From: Flavobacteriaceae bacterium
GTDB taxonomy: Bacteria > Bacteroidota > Bacteroidia > Flavobacteriales > Flavobacteriaceae
DNA length: 64,000 bases
Reading direction: 5' to 3'
NCBI GenBank assembly: GCA_013043685.1
Contig: JABDNT010000028.1
Coordinates: 47,897-111,896, forward strand
Position numbers and translations under genes: made by a program. Below the pieces are notes generated by a model that had not been told where the DNA came from, did not search any database, and worked only from the letters and a program-made list of their open reading frames with translations. This document shows, in pieces, positions 15,905 to 22,914 of this stretch; position 1 is the first letter of the stretch, and each line of letters opens with the position of its first letter.

Positions 15905-16864
15905 TCAGTTTATAAATGCCAAACTTATAAAGAGTGCGTAGGCTGTCACTATGATAACGCCCTTATATCGGCCAATCTCGAAAGACCTGGGAAGAAATGC
16001 TAAGGGGATCAGGACAGCAGCGAAACCGAGCATCCAAAAAATATCATTACTAAGTAATGCTTCACTTTTCACTGTGATGGGTTGAATGAGAGCGGTAATT
16101 CCCAATACCGACGCGATGTTAAAAATGTTGGAGCCAATTAAGTTCCCAAGGGAAATTGCCTTTTCTTTTTTCAAAGCTGCGATCACCGATGCAGCTAGTT
16201 CGGGCACACTGGTACCCACCGCGATCATAGTCACCGAAATTACCCGTTCGCTTACCCCTAACTTAGTGGCAAGATCCACGGCTCCATTTACAAGTAGTTC
16301 GCTCCCACCCCATAATGCTAACCCTCCGATGAATAGCCAAAGCATGATCTTTACGTTGGAAACTTTGGAAAGCGCGTCATCCACACCCTCAGGTTCTGTT
16401 TTGGTATTTATACCTCCCATTATCCTGGCCCTTCGTATCAGCATGAATAAATAAACTAATAGCAGTATCAGTAAAACACCACCCTCAAGGCGATCCAATT
16501 CCTTGCCCGTAGTTAGCAGGAAGAATAGAGTTACCGATAAAAACATCATTACCGGCCAATTGAATTTGTAGAAATCCTGATCTATAGCTAAAGGAGTAAT
16601 CACTGCGGTAATTCCTAACACCAGGCCAATATTGGCTATATTAGAACCTATTACATTACCGAGAGAGATATCACTATGACCACCAAGAGCAGCATTTACA
16701 CTTACCAGTAATTCCGGCGCGGATGTCGCAAATGAAACTACCGTCAATCCAATCACCATTTTCGACAGTTTCAACTTAAAAGACAACGCAACGGAAGATC
16801 GAACCAGGTACTCGCCACCCACAACTAAAAGGACCAGTCCGATAAGAATAAACAGTACGCTCAT
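15905..16864 (-). CDS. CaCA-family sodium/calcium exchanger (YrbG-like)
   Basis: 319 residues from the ATG at 16862-16864, giving MSVLFILIGLVLLVVGGEYL as usual for the family. A longer frame to 16951 would add 29 hydrophobic residues and is less likely. About ten membrane segments are arranged as two inverted halves, each with the CaCA alpha-repeat signature: SLGNVIGSNIANIGLVLG (about 76-93) and SLGNLIGSNIFNIASVLG (about 240-257). The conserved SAPEL and SVPELA motifs precede them. Family members exchange cytoplasmic Ca2+ for Na+ or H+. The loop between the halves holds the acidic TKTEPEGVDD region. It is a single gene with no obvious partner. Confidence 0.9.
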   Translation of the reverse strand: MSVLFILIGLVLLVVGGEYLVRSSVALSFKLKLSKMVIGLTVVSFATSAPELLVSVNAALGGHSDISLGNVIGSNIANIGLVLGITAVITPLAIDQDFYKFNWPVMMFLSVTLFFLLTTGKELDRLEGGVLLILLLVYLFMLIRRARIMGGINTKTEPEGVDDALSKVSNVKIMLWLFIGGLALWGGSELLVNGAVDLATKLGVSERVISVTMIAVGTSVPELAASVIAALKKEKAISLGNLIGSNIFNIASVLGITALIQPITVKSEALLSNDIFWMLGFAAVLIPLAFLPRSFEIGRYKGVIIVTAYALFISLAFIN

Positions 16865-16978
16865 ATATATATTAAGGTATGCAGCGAAGATAACAAGAAA
16901 TGCGATTAATAATAAAGGAAGTAAGCAAACTATATTCGTAAAGGCTGACAACGGTAATCCTATAGATAAACTTCTAAT

Positions 16979-17036
16979 AGCACTTCATTAATATTCCGGT
17001 ATAGAAGTGCTTATCCCGCTAAACGGCGGGATTTTT
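16979..17036. other. Two consecutive hairpins in the CaCA / mini-protein intergenic region
   Basis: agcacttc (16979-16986) pairs with gaagtgct (17004-17011). Right after it atcccgc (17013-17019) pairs with gcgggat (17026-17032) and a T-rich tail follows on the plus strand. The second hairpin looks like a plus-strand terminator, but no plus-strand gene is seen upstream. It may end a short non-coding transcript or be the leader of the leftward CaCA gene. Confidence 0.45.
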
Positions 17037-17053
17037 ATTTGTATCTTTCTAAT

Positions 17054-17206
17054 ATGAAAAAAAGCTTCTTTAAAGCTTTGGCGAAGATCAATAAAGTAGT
17101 TCTTCCCAGTTTCACTAAAAGACAGGTGGATCTTACCAAAGCCAGTAAATGGCAGCTAGCCATTTTTGGCTATCGCCTCTGGGTAACCAAGAATGCTTTG
17201 GATTAA
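17054..17206 (+). CDS. Conserved-looking 50-residue basic mini-protein
   Basis: ATG at 17054, TAA at 17204-17206. The product begins MKKSFFKALAKINKVVLPSF and ends SKWQLAIFGYRLWVTKNALD. It is basic, with an amphipathic N-terminus and an aromatic C-terminal segment, and has no signal or membrane helix. I recall similar short proteins in other Flavobacteriaceae, sometimes loosely labelled SsrA-binding protein, but it is far too short to be SmpB and has no support for that name. Its stop codon shares the TTAA palindrome with the stop of the convergent apt gene. Codon use and the clean ORF support a real gene. Function unknown. Confidence 0.7.
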   Translation: MKKSFFKALAKINKVVLPSFTKRQVDLTKASKWQLAIFGYRLWVTKNALD

Positions 17207-17718
17207 TACGTAAGCAGCGAGCGGATCTCTTGCCTCTTAATTTTTTCGTATCCTCTTAAAAAGGACAATTCTATTAAAAAATTACACTGAATTATCTCGC
17301 CGCCCAGTTTCTCAATGAGTTTACAGGCTGCCTGGGCTGTGCCCCCGGTTGCCAATACATCATCATGCAGTATTACTCTATCACCAGGCTCTATGGCGTC
17401 TTCATGGATTTCCAGTGCATCCATACCATATTCAAGTAAATAAGGCTCTTTTAAGGTGTCGAAAGGAAGTTTTCCTGCTTTACGTAACGGAACAAAACCA
17501 GCGTCCAACTCATTGGCTAGCAGAGTGGCAAAAAAAAAGCCCCTGGATTCGATCCCTACGATCTTATCCACCTTTTGTCGCTCCGTAAGTTCAGCCAGGG
17601 CGGATGCACAATAGGCAATAGCTTCAGCATTCATGAGCAGAGGAGTAATATCTTTAAAGGTAACTCCGGGTTTGGGAAAATCGTGAATATCCCGGATAAA
17701 GGCTTCGAGGTTGATCAT
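17203..17718 (-). CDS. apt: Adenine phosphoribosyltransferase
   Basis: 171 residues, the usual length. It salvages adenine to AMP using PRPP in the cytoplasm. The N-terminus IRDIHDFPKPGVTFKDITPL, the central KIVGIESRGFFFATLLANEL and the PRPP-binding loop VILHDDVLATGGTAQAA (about residues 120-136) are all diagnostic. The start ATG at 17716-17718 fits. It converges on the 50-residue mini-protein gene and overlaps it by 4 bp. Confidence 0.96.
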   Translation of the reverse strand: MINLEAFIRDIHDFPKPGVTFKDITPLLMNAEAIAYCASALAELTERQKVDKIVGIESRGFFFATLLANELDAGFVPLRKAGKLPFDTLKEPYLLEYGMDALEIHEDAIEPGDRVILHDDVLATGGTAQAACKLIEKLGGEIIQCNFLIELSFLRGYEKIKRQEIRSLLTY

Positions 17719-17952
17719 CCCTAAAAATAACCAATTAATAAATCCTGTACAATGACATCCCTATTTTCTTATGGCATTTTCTAGTCGTGGGAAACGTGAA
17801 TGACAATGCTGCCTTCCTTATTAAGCTCCGTAGTCTAAATGCAAAGCCACAAATCTTCGATTTGTTATTTTTATTCCTCTTCGGAATTGTAGTAAGCTAC
17901 AATCCTCGTGGAAATAAAAAAGCCCACCTTTGGTGAGCTTTCTATTCTTCTG
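17719..17952. other. Intergenic region with stacked hairpins, possible small RNA or palindromic element
   Basis: No ORF recognised. From 17849 to 17942 there are three adjacent inverted repeats: acaaatc/gatttgt (17849-17855/17859-17865) followed by a T-rich stretch, attgtag/ctacaat (17886-17892/17897-17903) inside a longer imperfect A/T-flanked stem, and gcccacc/ggtgagc (17922-17928/17932-17938). The last is the tRNA terminator. The others are unexplained. Confidence 0.45.
17911..17942 (-). terminator. Terminator downstream of tRNA-Arg
   Basis: The stem gcccacc (17922-17928) and ggtgagc (17932-17938) has one mismatch and is extended by A/T pairs. On the minus strand it exits into a T-rich tract (plus A-rich 17912-17921). 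It starts about 11 nt after the tRNA 3' end. Confidence 0.75.
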
Positions 17953-18026
17953 TGACCTCGACAGGATTCAAACCTGTAACCTTCTGAGCCGTAATCAGAT
18001 GCGCTATTCAGTTGCGCCACGAGGCC
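17953..18026 (-). tRNA. tRNA-Arg (anticodon ACG)
   Basis: A 74-nt cloverleaf on the minus strand. The acceptor stem is GGCCTCG with CGAGGTC (one G-T pair). The D stem is GCGC/GCGC, the anticodon stem TCTGA/TCAGA with loop TTACGGC (anticodon ACG), the T stem ACAGG/CCTGT with loop TTTGAAT, and the discriminator base is A. CCA is not encoded. ACG is read as ICG after deamination and decodes CGN arginine codons. Confidence 0.95.
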
Positions 18027-18078
18027 GTTTTAGGGCTGCAAATATAAGTATTTTTAAATTTAATAATTATAAAAATAC

Positions 18079-18108
18079 AAAAAAAGCAAGCCGTTTCCGA
18101 CTTGCTTT
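18079..18108 (-). terminator. Terminator of the T9SS protein gene at 18138
   Basis: aagcaag (18084-18090) pairs with cttgctt (18101-18107) over a 10-nt loop, with the plus-strand A run 18079-18085 giving a T run on the minus strand. The core gcaagccgtttccgacttgc is identical to the hairpin at 19917-19938. Confidence 0.75.
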
Positions 18109-18137
18109 CTTATGTTACATTGTTTAAAGTAATGAGG

Positions 18138-19067
18138 TTACTTAATCGCTAATTTCTTTATTGCTGAAACTCCGTCCTGTGTAATCTGAAGCATATAAAC
18201 ACCAGTGTTCAGAGTACTTACGTCAAGTCGGTTATCACTTTCTAAAACAGTCTCGATTACTTTTTTACCAACAACATCATAAAGTACTAAGTGTATCTCA
18301 CCCGAAAATGGTGAGGTAATATGCACTATACCATCGGCTGCAGGATTAGGATAAATTTGCACACTATTGGCAAAATTATCATCAACACCCAGTCTTGTTT
18401 CACATTCGGCTGTAATAAAATAGACACCATCAAGTGTGGAATCTATTTCATAACCACCACCACCCATACCATCATCATAGGCTTCCCCGCTTCCAACGAG
18501 ACCTACAGTCGTATTTTCCCAGAACAGATTACTGCCATCTGTTGCCTCCATAGAGATGCCTATCCAATAGGTTTTGGAAGCACTATTCGGACCAATAAAT
18601 ACCCGGTCCGGAACATCCAATTCGATCTGCCATATATCAAAACCAAAATTAGTCCCTATTACTACCTGGGAATACGGGTAAACATTCAATTCTGATCCAA
18701 TTATGGAGCCAGGTTCACCATTGGAGTCATTGTAATAGTAAACATCCACAAAAGATGCGTTCACGCCAGAACCTGTTGCTCCAATAAAGACATTAACAGT
18801 AATGCTCTCCAGCATTAAGTCCTCGCCTTGCCGAACGGTAAAGTCGTTGGCAACCATGCGATCTAAGCTATGGGTACAACTCTTTCCATTCTCGAATGCA
18901 TTACTACTAATATTTACACCACAAGGTGGATTAGTTTCCGGATTGCTTACGTCGATATATACAACGGGATTATTTTCACCTCCCGTTTCAGTAACATATG
19001 TTTCCATTTGGGCCAAAACAGGTGCTGTAAGCACCACGGCCACCAGTAATAGTATAATTCTTTTCAT
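18138..19067 (-). CDS. Secreted protein with type IX secretion (T9SS) C-terminal sorting domain
   Basis: 309 residues. The signal peptide runs to LAQ at residue 20. The body (about 21-230) begins METYVTETGGENNPVVYI and contains NAFENGKSCTHSLDRMVAND, IGATGSGVNASFVDVYYYND and YWIGISMEATDGSNLFWENT; I cannot assign a known catalytic family. The last about 75 residues form a T9SS type A sorting domain (VQIYPNPAADG ... LDVSTLNTGVYMLQI ... AIKKLAIK). Such proteins cross the outer membrane by the gliding/T9SS machinery and are released or anchored. A paralogue with the same layout lies at 34786-35709. Function unknown; it may bind a surface polymer. Confidence 0.85.
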   Translation of the reverse strand: MKRIILLLVAVVLTAPVLAQMETYVTETGGENNPVVYIDVSNPETNPPCGVNISSNAFENGKSCTHSLDRMVANDFTVRQGEDLMLESITVNVFIGATGSGVNASFVDVYYYNDSNGEPGSIIGSELNVYPYSQVVIGTNFGFDIWQIELDVPDRVFIGPNSASKTYWIGISMEATDGSNLFWENTTVGLVGSGEAYDDGMGGGGYEIDSTLDGVYFITAECETRLGVDDNFANSVQIYPNPAADGIVHITSPFSGEIHLVLYDVVGKKVIETVLESDNRLDVSTLNTGVYMLQITQDGVSAIKKLAIK

Positions 19068-19402
19068 GATTAAGTTGTTTTGAATTAAACTTCATCTTCC
19101 ATAAAGGTACGGAAAAGTCACAATTAAATTGCACTAAATAACTGATTGTCTGCAAGAAAGGACTTCTATTCTCGTTCAAGTCCTTGAGCATTTTTGATGG
19201 TCGAACCTATAAAAAAAGCAAGCCTAAATGGCTTGCTTTCTAAAAATAACATTTTGTAGACTTTAAGGTGTGAGTACTTAGTTTGTAATACCTTAATATA
19301 ACTACACTTGTACCGTTCTCAATAGAACTAATATACACCCTTAACACTATTGCAGGCAATTAACCTAATGGTGTGCCCTATTTTCTTATGTGGAACAATT
19401 GA
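19068..19402. other. Intergenic region, 335 bp, no gene seen
   Basis: The left part is the upstream region of the T9SS gene. The right part lies after the Lys-rich peptide gene. The only structure I recognise is the hairpin at 19211-19239; the rest shows no ORF with coding character. Confidence 0.5.
19211..19239 (-). terminator. Rho-independent terminator
   Basis: A perfect 10-bp stem, aaagcaagcc (19215-19224) and ggcttgcttt (19230-19239), with a 5-nt loop. A plus-strand A run (19211-19217) gives the minus-strand T run. It lies about 165 nt after the stop of the 94-residue gene at 19403 and may serve it. Confidence 0.75.
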
Positions 19403-19687
19403 CTAGTTGTCGTCCTTTTTTTTCTTTTTGGCTTTGGCTTTAGCTTGTTTCCTATAGTCCGCTTTTTGTTTTTCAACATCCATTAGTGCCTTTTTATTCT
19501 CTTCCCCACTAGCCTTTTGCTTTGTGGTTGTGGGATGTGTAGCATCCGGATCAGCATCGGCACCTGAATAGGCTGTTTGTTCAACTTTTTTGGTTGTGGT
19601 TGTGGTTGTAGACGCATCCGCTTTTTGAGCCTGCACCATTAAGTTTGTAAAGACAATGGCGACGATGGTAAGGATAATTTTTTTCAT
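19403..19687 (-). CDS. Small exported protein with a Lys-rich C-terminus
   Basis: 94 residues. A Sec signal (MKKIILTIVAIVFTNLMVQA, cleaved near AQ) is followed by a Thr-rich stretch (STTTTTTKKVEQT), an Ala/Asp-rich middle (SGADADPDATHP) and a Lys/Ala tail (KQAKAKAKKKKKDDN). The mature protein looks disordered with a strongly basic end. I recognise no domain. It might contact the envelope or nucleic acid; that is speculation. It is monocistronic between two terminator hairpins. Confidence 0.65.
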   Translation of the reverse strand: MKKIILTIVAIVFTNLMVQAQKADASTTTTTTKKVEQTAYSGADADPDATHPTTTKQKASGEENKKALMDVEKQKADYRKQAKAKAKKKKKDDN

Positions 19688-19914
19688 TTGTGAAGTTTTA
19701 ATTTGTCATTAGTCTGAAATGGAAAGATACTAATAATTTTTTTCTATTGAGATTCCCAACACTTTTATCTATTATTCCATGTATTCAGCCTTGTTAGTTA
19801 AGTATGAAGTGTTCGGTAAAAGCTATTATTAATTATTTCAAATTGAGATATTCATACCTGCTTTTGTAATTGAAAGGATTTATACAAAGGGATATGATAT
19901 ACTATAATAATGAA

Positions 19915-19945
19915 GAAGCAAGCCGTTTCCGACTTGCTTCTTTTT
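19915..19945. terminator. Hairpin downstream of the HEIGH metalloprotease gene
   Basis: gaagcaag (19915-19922) pairs with cttgcttc (19933-19940) over the loop ccgtttccga, sharing its core with the hairpin at 18084-18107. The clear T run is on the plus strand (19941-19945), whereas the adjacent gene is on the minus strand, so it may work weakly in either direction. Confidence 0.5.
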
Positions 19946-19971
19946 ATTACAACGTTGATGGTCAATATGTG

Positions 19972-20826
19972 TTAATACATATTTCGTAGGGCTGTAATAT
20001 CATTACCGTTAAATTCTCCATCCTCGCTGGAACTAAAACATGCGAGCATTATAGATGTGGGGTCGTATCCTGAAGGTGTACCATTAATATAAACAGCACC
20101 AACTCCGGCAGACCCTTCATTAACGTTCTGTCCACAGCTCTGGCGACTGAACCAGTCTGTGTGGCGAAAACCTACCGAATGGCCAATCTCATGAGTAATA
20201 ACATGCTCATTCACATTGGTGCTATAACCTCCAAGCCCGTAGATCTGTACATATTTATTAGGCAGACCATTACTTGGGAAACCAGCACTTCCACCAGCAC
20301 CTCCCTGGTTCGGATTATGATAGACCACCATATCTTTGCTCTGGTAGTTTGTTCCGAAGGTAAGTGAGAAGCTGATAGATACACCACTTAAACGGTTGTA
20401 GTTATTTACTGCCCACTGCAGTGCGGTTCGTTCTTTACTGGAAAGACCATAGCCACCACCACCGGTATAACCAATGATAGAGATATTCCGCCCCTGGCTA
20501 ACCAAATTAAAGGTGCGATACTGTCTTTCTTGACCTGCATCTTGTGCAAGTTTGGCCAAAGTGAATAATTGTTCTTCGGTCATGACAATATCGTCTTCGA
20601 AAAATAGTCTTACTTCACTGCTGCCGTCGGGGAAATGAAAATCATCGTAGCGAATGAAATTGGGATTTAATTCAAGAATAGCTGCGGCGTCATAGACTTC
20701 CTGCGGAACTTCCTGAGTTAGATTTGCGTCGGTGTCTTCGGGGAGGAATTCTGCATCCTTGGAACATGATGCCAATAATAGCCCTAGGCAGAAACTGCCT
20801 ATGAGACCTAATCTGAGTTTTCTCAT
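19972..20826 (-). CDS. HEIGH-type (M57-like) zinc metalloprotease lipoprotein
   Basis: 284 residues. The lipobox LLLASC places the lipid-bearing Cys at residue 21. The zinc site HEIGHSVGFRH (residues 212-222) supplies His212, Glu213, His216 and His222, and a Met-turn-like segment PTSIMLACF follows. This is the pattern of the M57 'dual-action HEIGH' metallopeptidases of the metzincin kind. The catalytic domain spans about 105-284, preceded by a Glu/Asp-rich linker and a prodomain-like segment (residues 25-100). It is expected at the outer membrane, possibly surface exposed. Substrate unknown. Confidence 0.85.
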   Translation of the reverse strand: MRKLRLGLIGSFCLGLLLASCSKDAEFLPEDTDANLTQEVPQEVYDAAAILELNPNFIRYDDFHFPDGSSEVRLFFEDDIVMTEEQLFTLAKLAQDAGQERQYRTFNLVSQGRNISIIGYTGGGGYGLSSKERTALQWAVNNYNRLSGVSISFSLTFGTNYQSKDMVVYHNPNQGGAGGSAGFPSNGLPNKYVQIYGLGGYSTNVNEHVITHEIGHSVGFRHTDWFSRQSCGQNVNEGSAGVGAVYINGTPSGYDPTSIMLACFSSSEDGEFNGNDITALRNMY

Positions 20827-20993
20827 AGTTGATGGATTAAATTAGTAAATATACTTGTTAGGTTAACCAGATTAAATTTACTAAAATTTATCAATTTTGC
20901 AACACATTAATGTTTTTTTTAAACATAAATCAAACAAAATAAAGGAATTGTGAGAATAATTTAACATATCTGTTAAACTATATAGCCATGAAT

Positions 20994-21269
20994 TTAAACA
21001 ATTTCAGCCGAAAGTCCGGCTTCAAGAAGGATAGTACAGCGAGGTTTAAGGTCCTCAAAGGCCCCGGTTTTTACCGTACACTTTCCTTTGTAATGAACAA
21101 TTAAAGAGCATTGTTCGGCTTGTTCCGGTGTATGGTCACAGGCATAGATAAGAGTGTCGATGACGTGGTCGAACGTATTCACGTCGTCGTTGTATAGAAC
21201 GATCTGGTTTTCGGTAGCTTCTTTTTCAGCGAGAAGTACCTCTTCTTCGTATTTCTTTTTGGTACTCAT
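20994..21269 (-). CDS. clpS: ClpS, adaptor of the Clp protease
   Basis: 91 residues from the ATG at 21267-21269 (MSTKKKYEEE...). A longer frame to 21305 would overlap prmA and add 12 residues outside the family. The motif IVLYNDDVNTFDHVIDTLIY is the N-degron-binding surface, and later CSLIVHYKGKCTVKTG matches ClpS. ClpS delivers N-end-rule substrates to ClpAP/ClpCP in the cytoplasm. The gene begins 8 nt after the prmA stop, in a tpiA-prmA-clpS run. Confidence 0.93.
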   Translation of the reverse strand: MSTKKKYEEEVLLAEKEATENQIVLYNDDVNTFDHVIDTLIYACDHTPEQAEQCSLIVHYKGKCTVKTGAFEDLKPRCTILLEAGLSAEIV

Positions 21270-21277
21270 AACACCTG

Positions 21278-22108
21278 CTAATTTACAAATTTTGCCGCAA
21301 TCCAATTATTTCGAACCTTATTATCAACGTATTGCATCTGCAACTTATTACAGGTTTCAGTTATTAAAGACAGGTCCTCCAAATAAAATCCACTCAACAG
21401 TAAAATGCCTTCTTTCTTCAGGCTATAGGTATAGACAGGCATGTCATTTAACAGGATGTTCCTGTTAATATTGGCAATTATGATATCATATTTATTCTTT
21501 TGCTTAAGCAGGCGGCTATCGCCAAGGAATACTTGTAAATTCTTACACGCATTACGAGCAACATTCTCTTCGGAATTCTCCACGCACCATTCATCTATAT
21601 CAATAGCATCGATCGCATCGGCACCACGCATTTCTGCAAGTATGGCAAGGACAGCAGTTCCGCAGCCCATATCCAAAACGGTTTTGCCTTCAAGATCACT
21701 TTCCAGTAAATATTCGAGCATCATGTGAGTAGTTTCATGATGGCCGGTCCCAAAAGACATTTTGGGTTCAATAACGATTTCGTAGGGCAGTGAATATTCT
21801 CTATGAAACGGAGCCCGAACCACACAGGTATCAGAGACTTCAATAGGATCAAAATTTCGCTCCCATTCTTCGTTCCAGTTCACCTGGTCGATCACTTCGG
21901 AAGAGTAATTGATTTCAAATTCATCCGATCGCAACACCCGGACATCATGAAAGATATCTTCCTTCCAGTCCTCCTTTTGAATATACGCAGTCACCCCCTC
22001 CTCGGTTTCTACAAAACTCTCGAAACCTGCTTCCGCTAATTCGGCAATAAGGATCTCAGTACCGGGTTGCCTTGGGATGACCTTAAAATGATATCCTAAA
22101 TAGATCAT
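21278..22108 (-). CDS. prmA: Ribosomal protein L11 methyltransferase
   Basis: 276 residues, the usual length. It transfers methyl groups from SAM to L11. The N-terminal substrate-recognition part (1-110) ends before the Rossmann core: MSFGTGHHETTHMMLEYL, then motif I VLDMGCGTAVLAILAEMRGA (about 141-160) and DIIIANINRNIL (the NPPY-like motif). It lies 6 nt after tpiA and 8 nt before clpS. Confidence 0.94.
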   Translation of the reverse strand: MIYLGYHFKVIPRQPGTEILIAELAEAGFESFVETEEGVTAYIQKEDWKEDIFHDVRVLRSDEFEINYSSEVIDQVNWNEEWERNFDPIEVSDTCVVRAPFHREYSLPYEIVIEPKMSFGTGHHETTHMMLEYLLESDLEGKTVLDMGCGTAVLAILAEMRGADAIDAIDIDEWCVENSEENVARNACKNLQVFLGDSRLLKQKNKYDIIIANINRNILLNDMPVYTYSLKKEGILLLSGFYLEDLSLITETCNKLQMQYVDNKVRNNWIAAKFVN

Positions 22109-22114
22109 GATTGA

Positions 22115-22867
22115 TTACTGAAACGCGTTGACGATCGCCGTAAAGCTTTCTGCATCCAGTGAAGCTCCGCCTATGAGCCCGCCATCCACATCGGCCTTAC
22201 CGAATATTTCCGATGCATTCCCTGGCTTCACACTTCCACCGTATAGGATGGATACCTCCTCAGCAATCGACGGAGAATAGTTTTCGGCCAATGTCTTCCG
22301 AATGAACGCATGCATTTCCTGTGCCTGTTCCGGAGATGCTGTCTCTCCTGTACCTATAGCCCATACGGGTTCGTAAGCTAGTATGATATGCTGCCAATCA
22401 CTTTCAGACACATGGAATAATCCATATTTTAACTGATCTTTTACCACATCAAATTCACGCCCATGCTGCCTGTCGACCAATTCTTCACCAAAACAGAAGA
22501 TCACTTTCATATTGTGATTTAACGCGGTAGTTACTTTTTCTGCGAGAAGCTCGTTGGTCTCACCAAAATAGGCGCGGCGCTCACTGTGGCCCAGTATTAC
22601 GTGATCAACTCCTATGCTTTGAAGCATAGCAGCCGAGATCTCACCTGTAAATGCTCCACTTTCCGATTGATGCATATTCTGAGCAGCCACGGTAATAGAT
22701 GAATCTTCAAGGGATCGAACTGCTGACTGTAAATTTGTATAGGTGGGAGCTACCATTACATGGGTGCTATCCGGAATCGACTGCTTTTTTAGGTCGTTCA
22801 ACAAAGCATCGGTCTCTGCGAGATCGCAGTTCATTTTCCAGTTTCCTGCTACTATTTGTTTTCTCAT
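22115..22867 (-). CDS. tpiA: Triosephosphate isomerase
   Basis: 250 residues. It interconverts dihydroxyacetone phosphate and glyceraldehyde 3-phosphate. Visible family motifs are the N-terminal VAGNWKMN with catalytic Asn/Lys, the catalytic His in VILGHSERRAYFGE, the catalytic Glu in AYEPVWAIGTGE, and the phosphate loop LYGGSV plus GGLIGGASL. The length and start are standard. It leads a tpiA-prmA-clpS unit and is 47 nt downstream of the permease gene. Confidence 0.97.
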   Translation of the reverse strand: MRKQIVAGNWKMNCDLAETDALLNDLKKQSIPDSTHVMVAPTYTNLQSAVRSLEDSSITVAAQNMHQSESGAFTGEISAAMLQSIGVDHVILGHSERRAYFGETNELLAEKVTTALNHNMKVIFCFGEELVDRQHGREFDVVKDQLKYGLFHVSESDWQHIILAYEPVWAIGTGETASPEQAQEMHAFIRKTLAENYSPSIAEEVSILYGGSVKPGNASEIFGKADVDGGLIGGASLDAESFTAIVNAFQ

Positions 22868-22914
22868 GTTGGGTATTTAGGTATGTTAGTATCTTGGTAT
22901 GTGTGGTTATCTAT

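Noticed and set aside
17054-17206. Naming the mini-protein as SmpB
   Set aside because: SmpB is about 150 residues with a distinct fold; no matching motifs.
17759-17773. 15-mer ccctattttcttatg repeated at 19376-19390
   Set aside because: About two such matches are expected by chance in 64 kb, more in AT-rich DNA, and the flanks differ.
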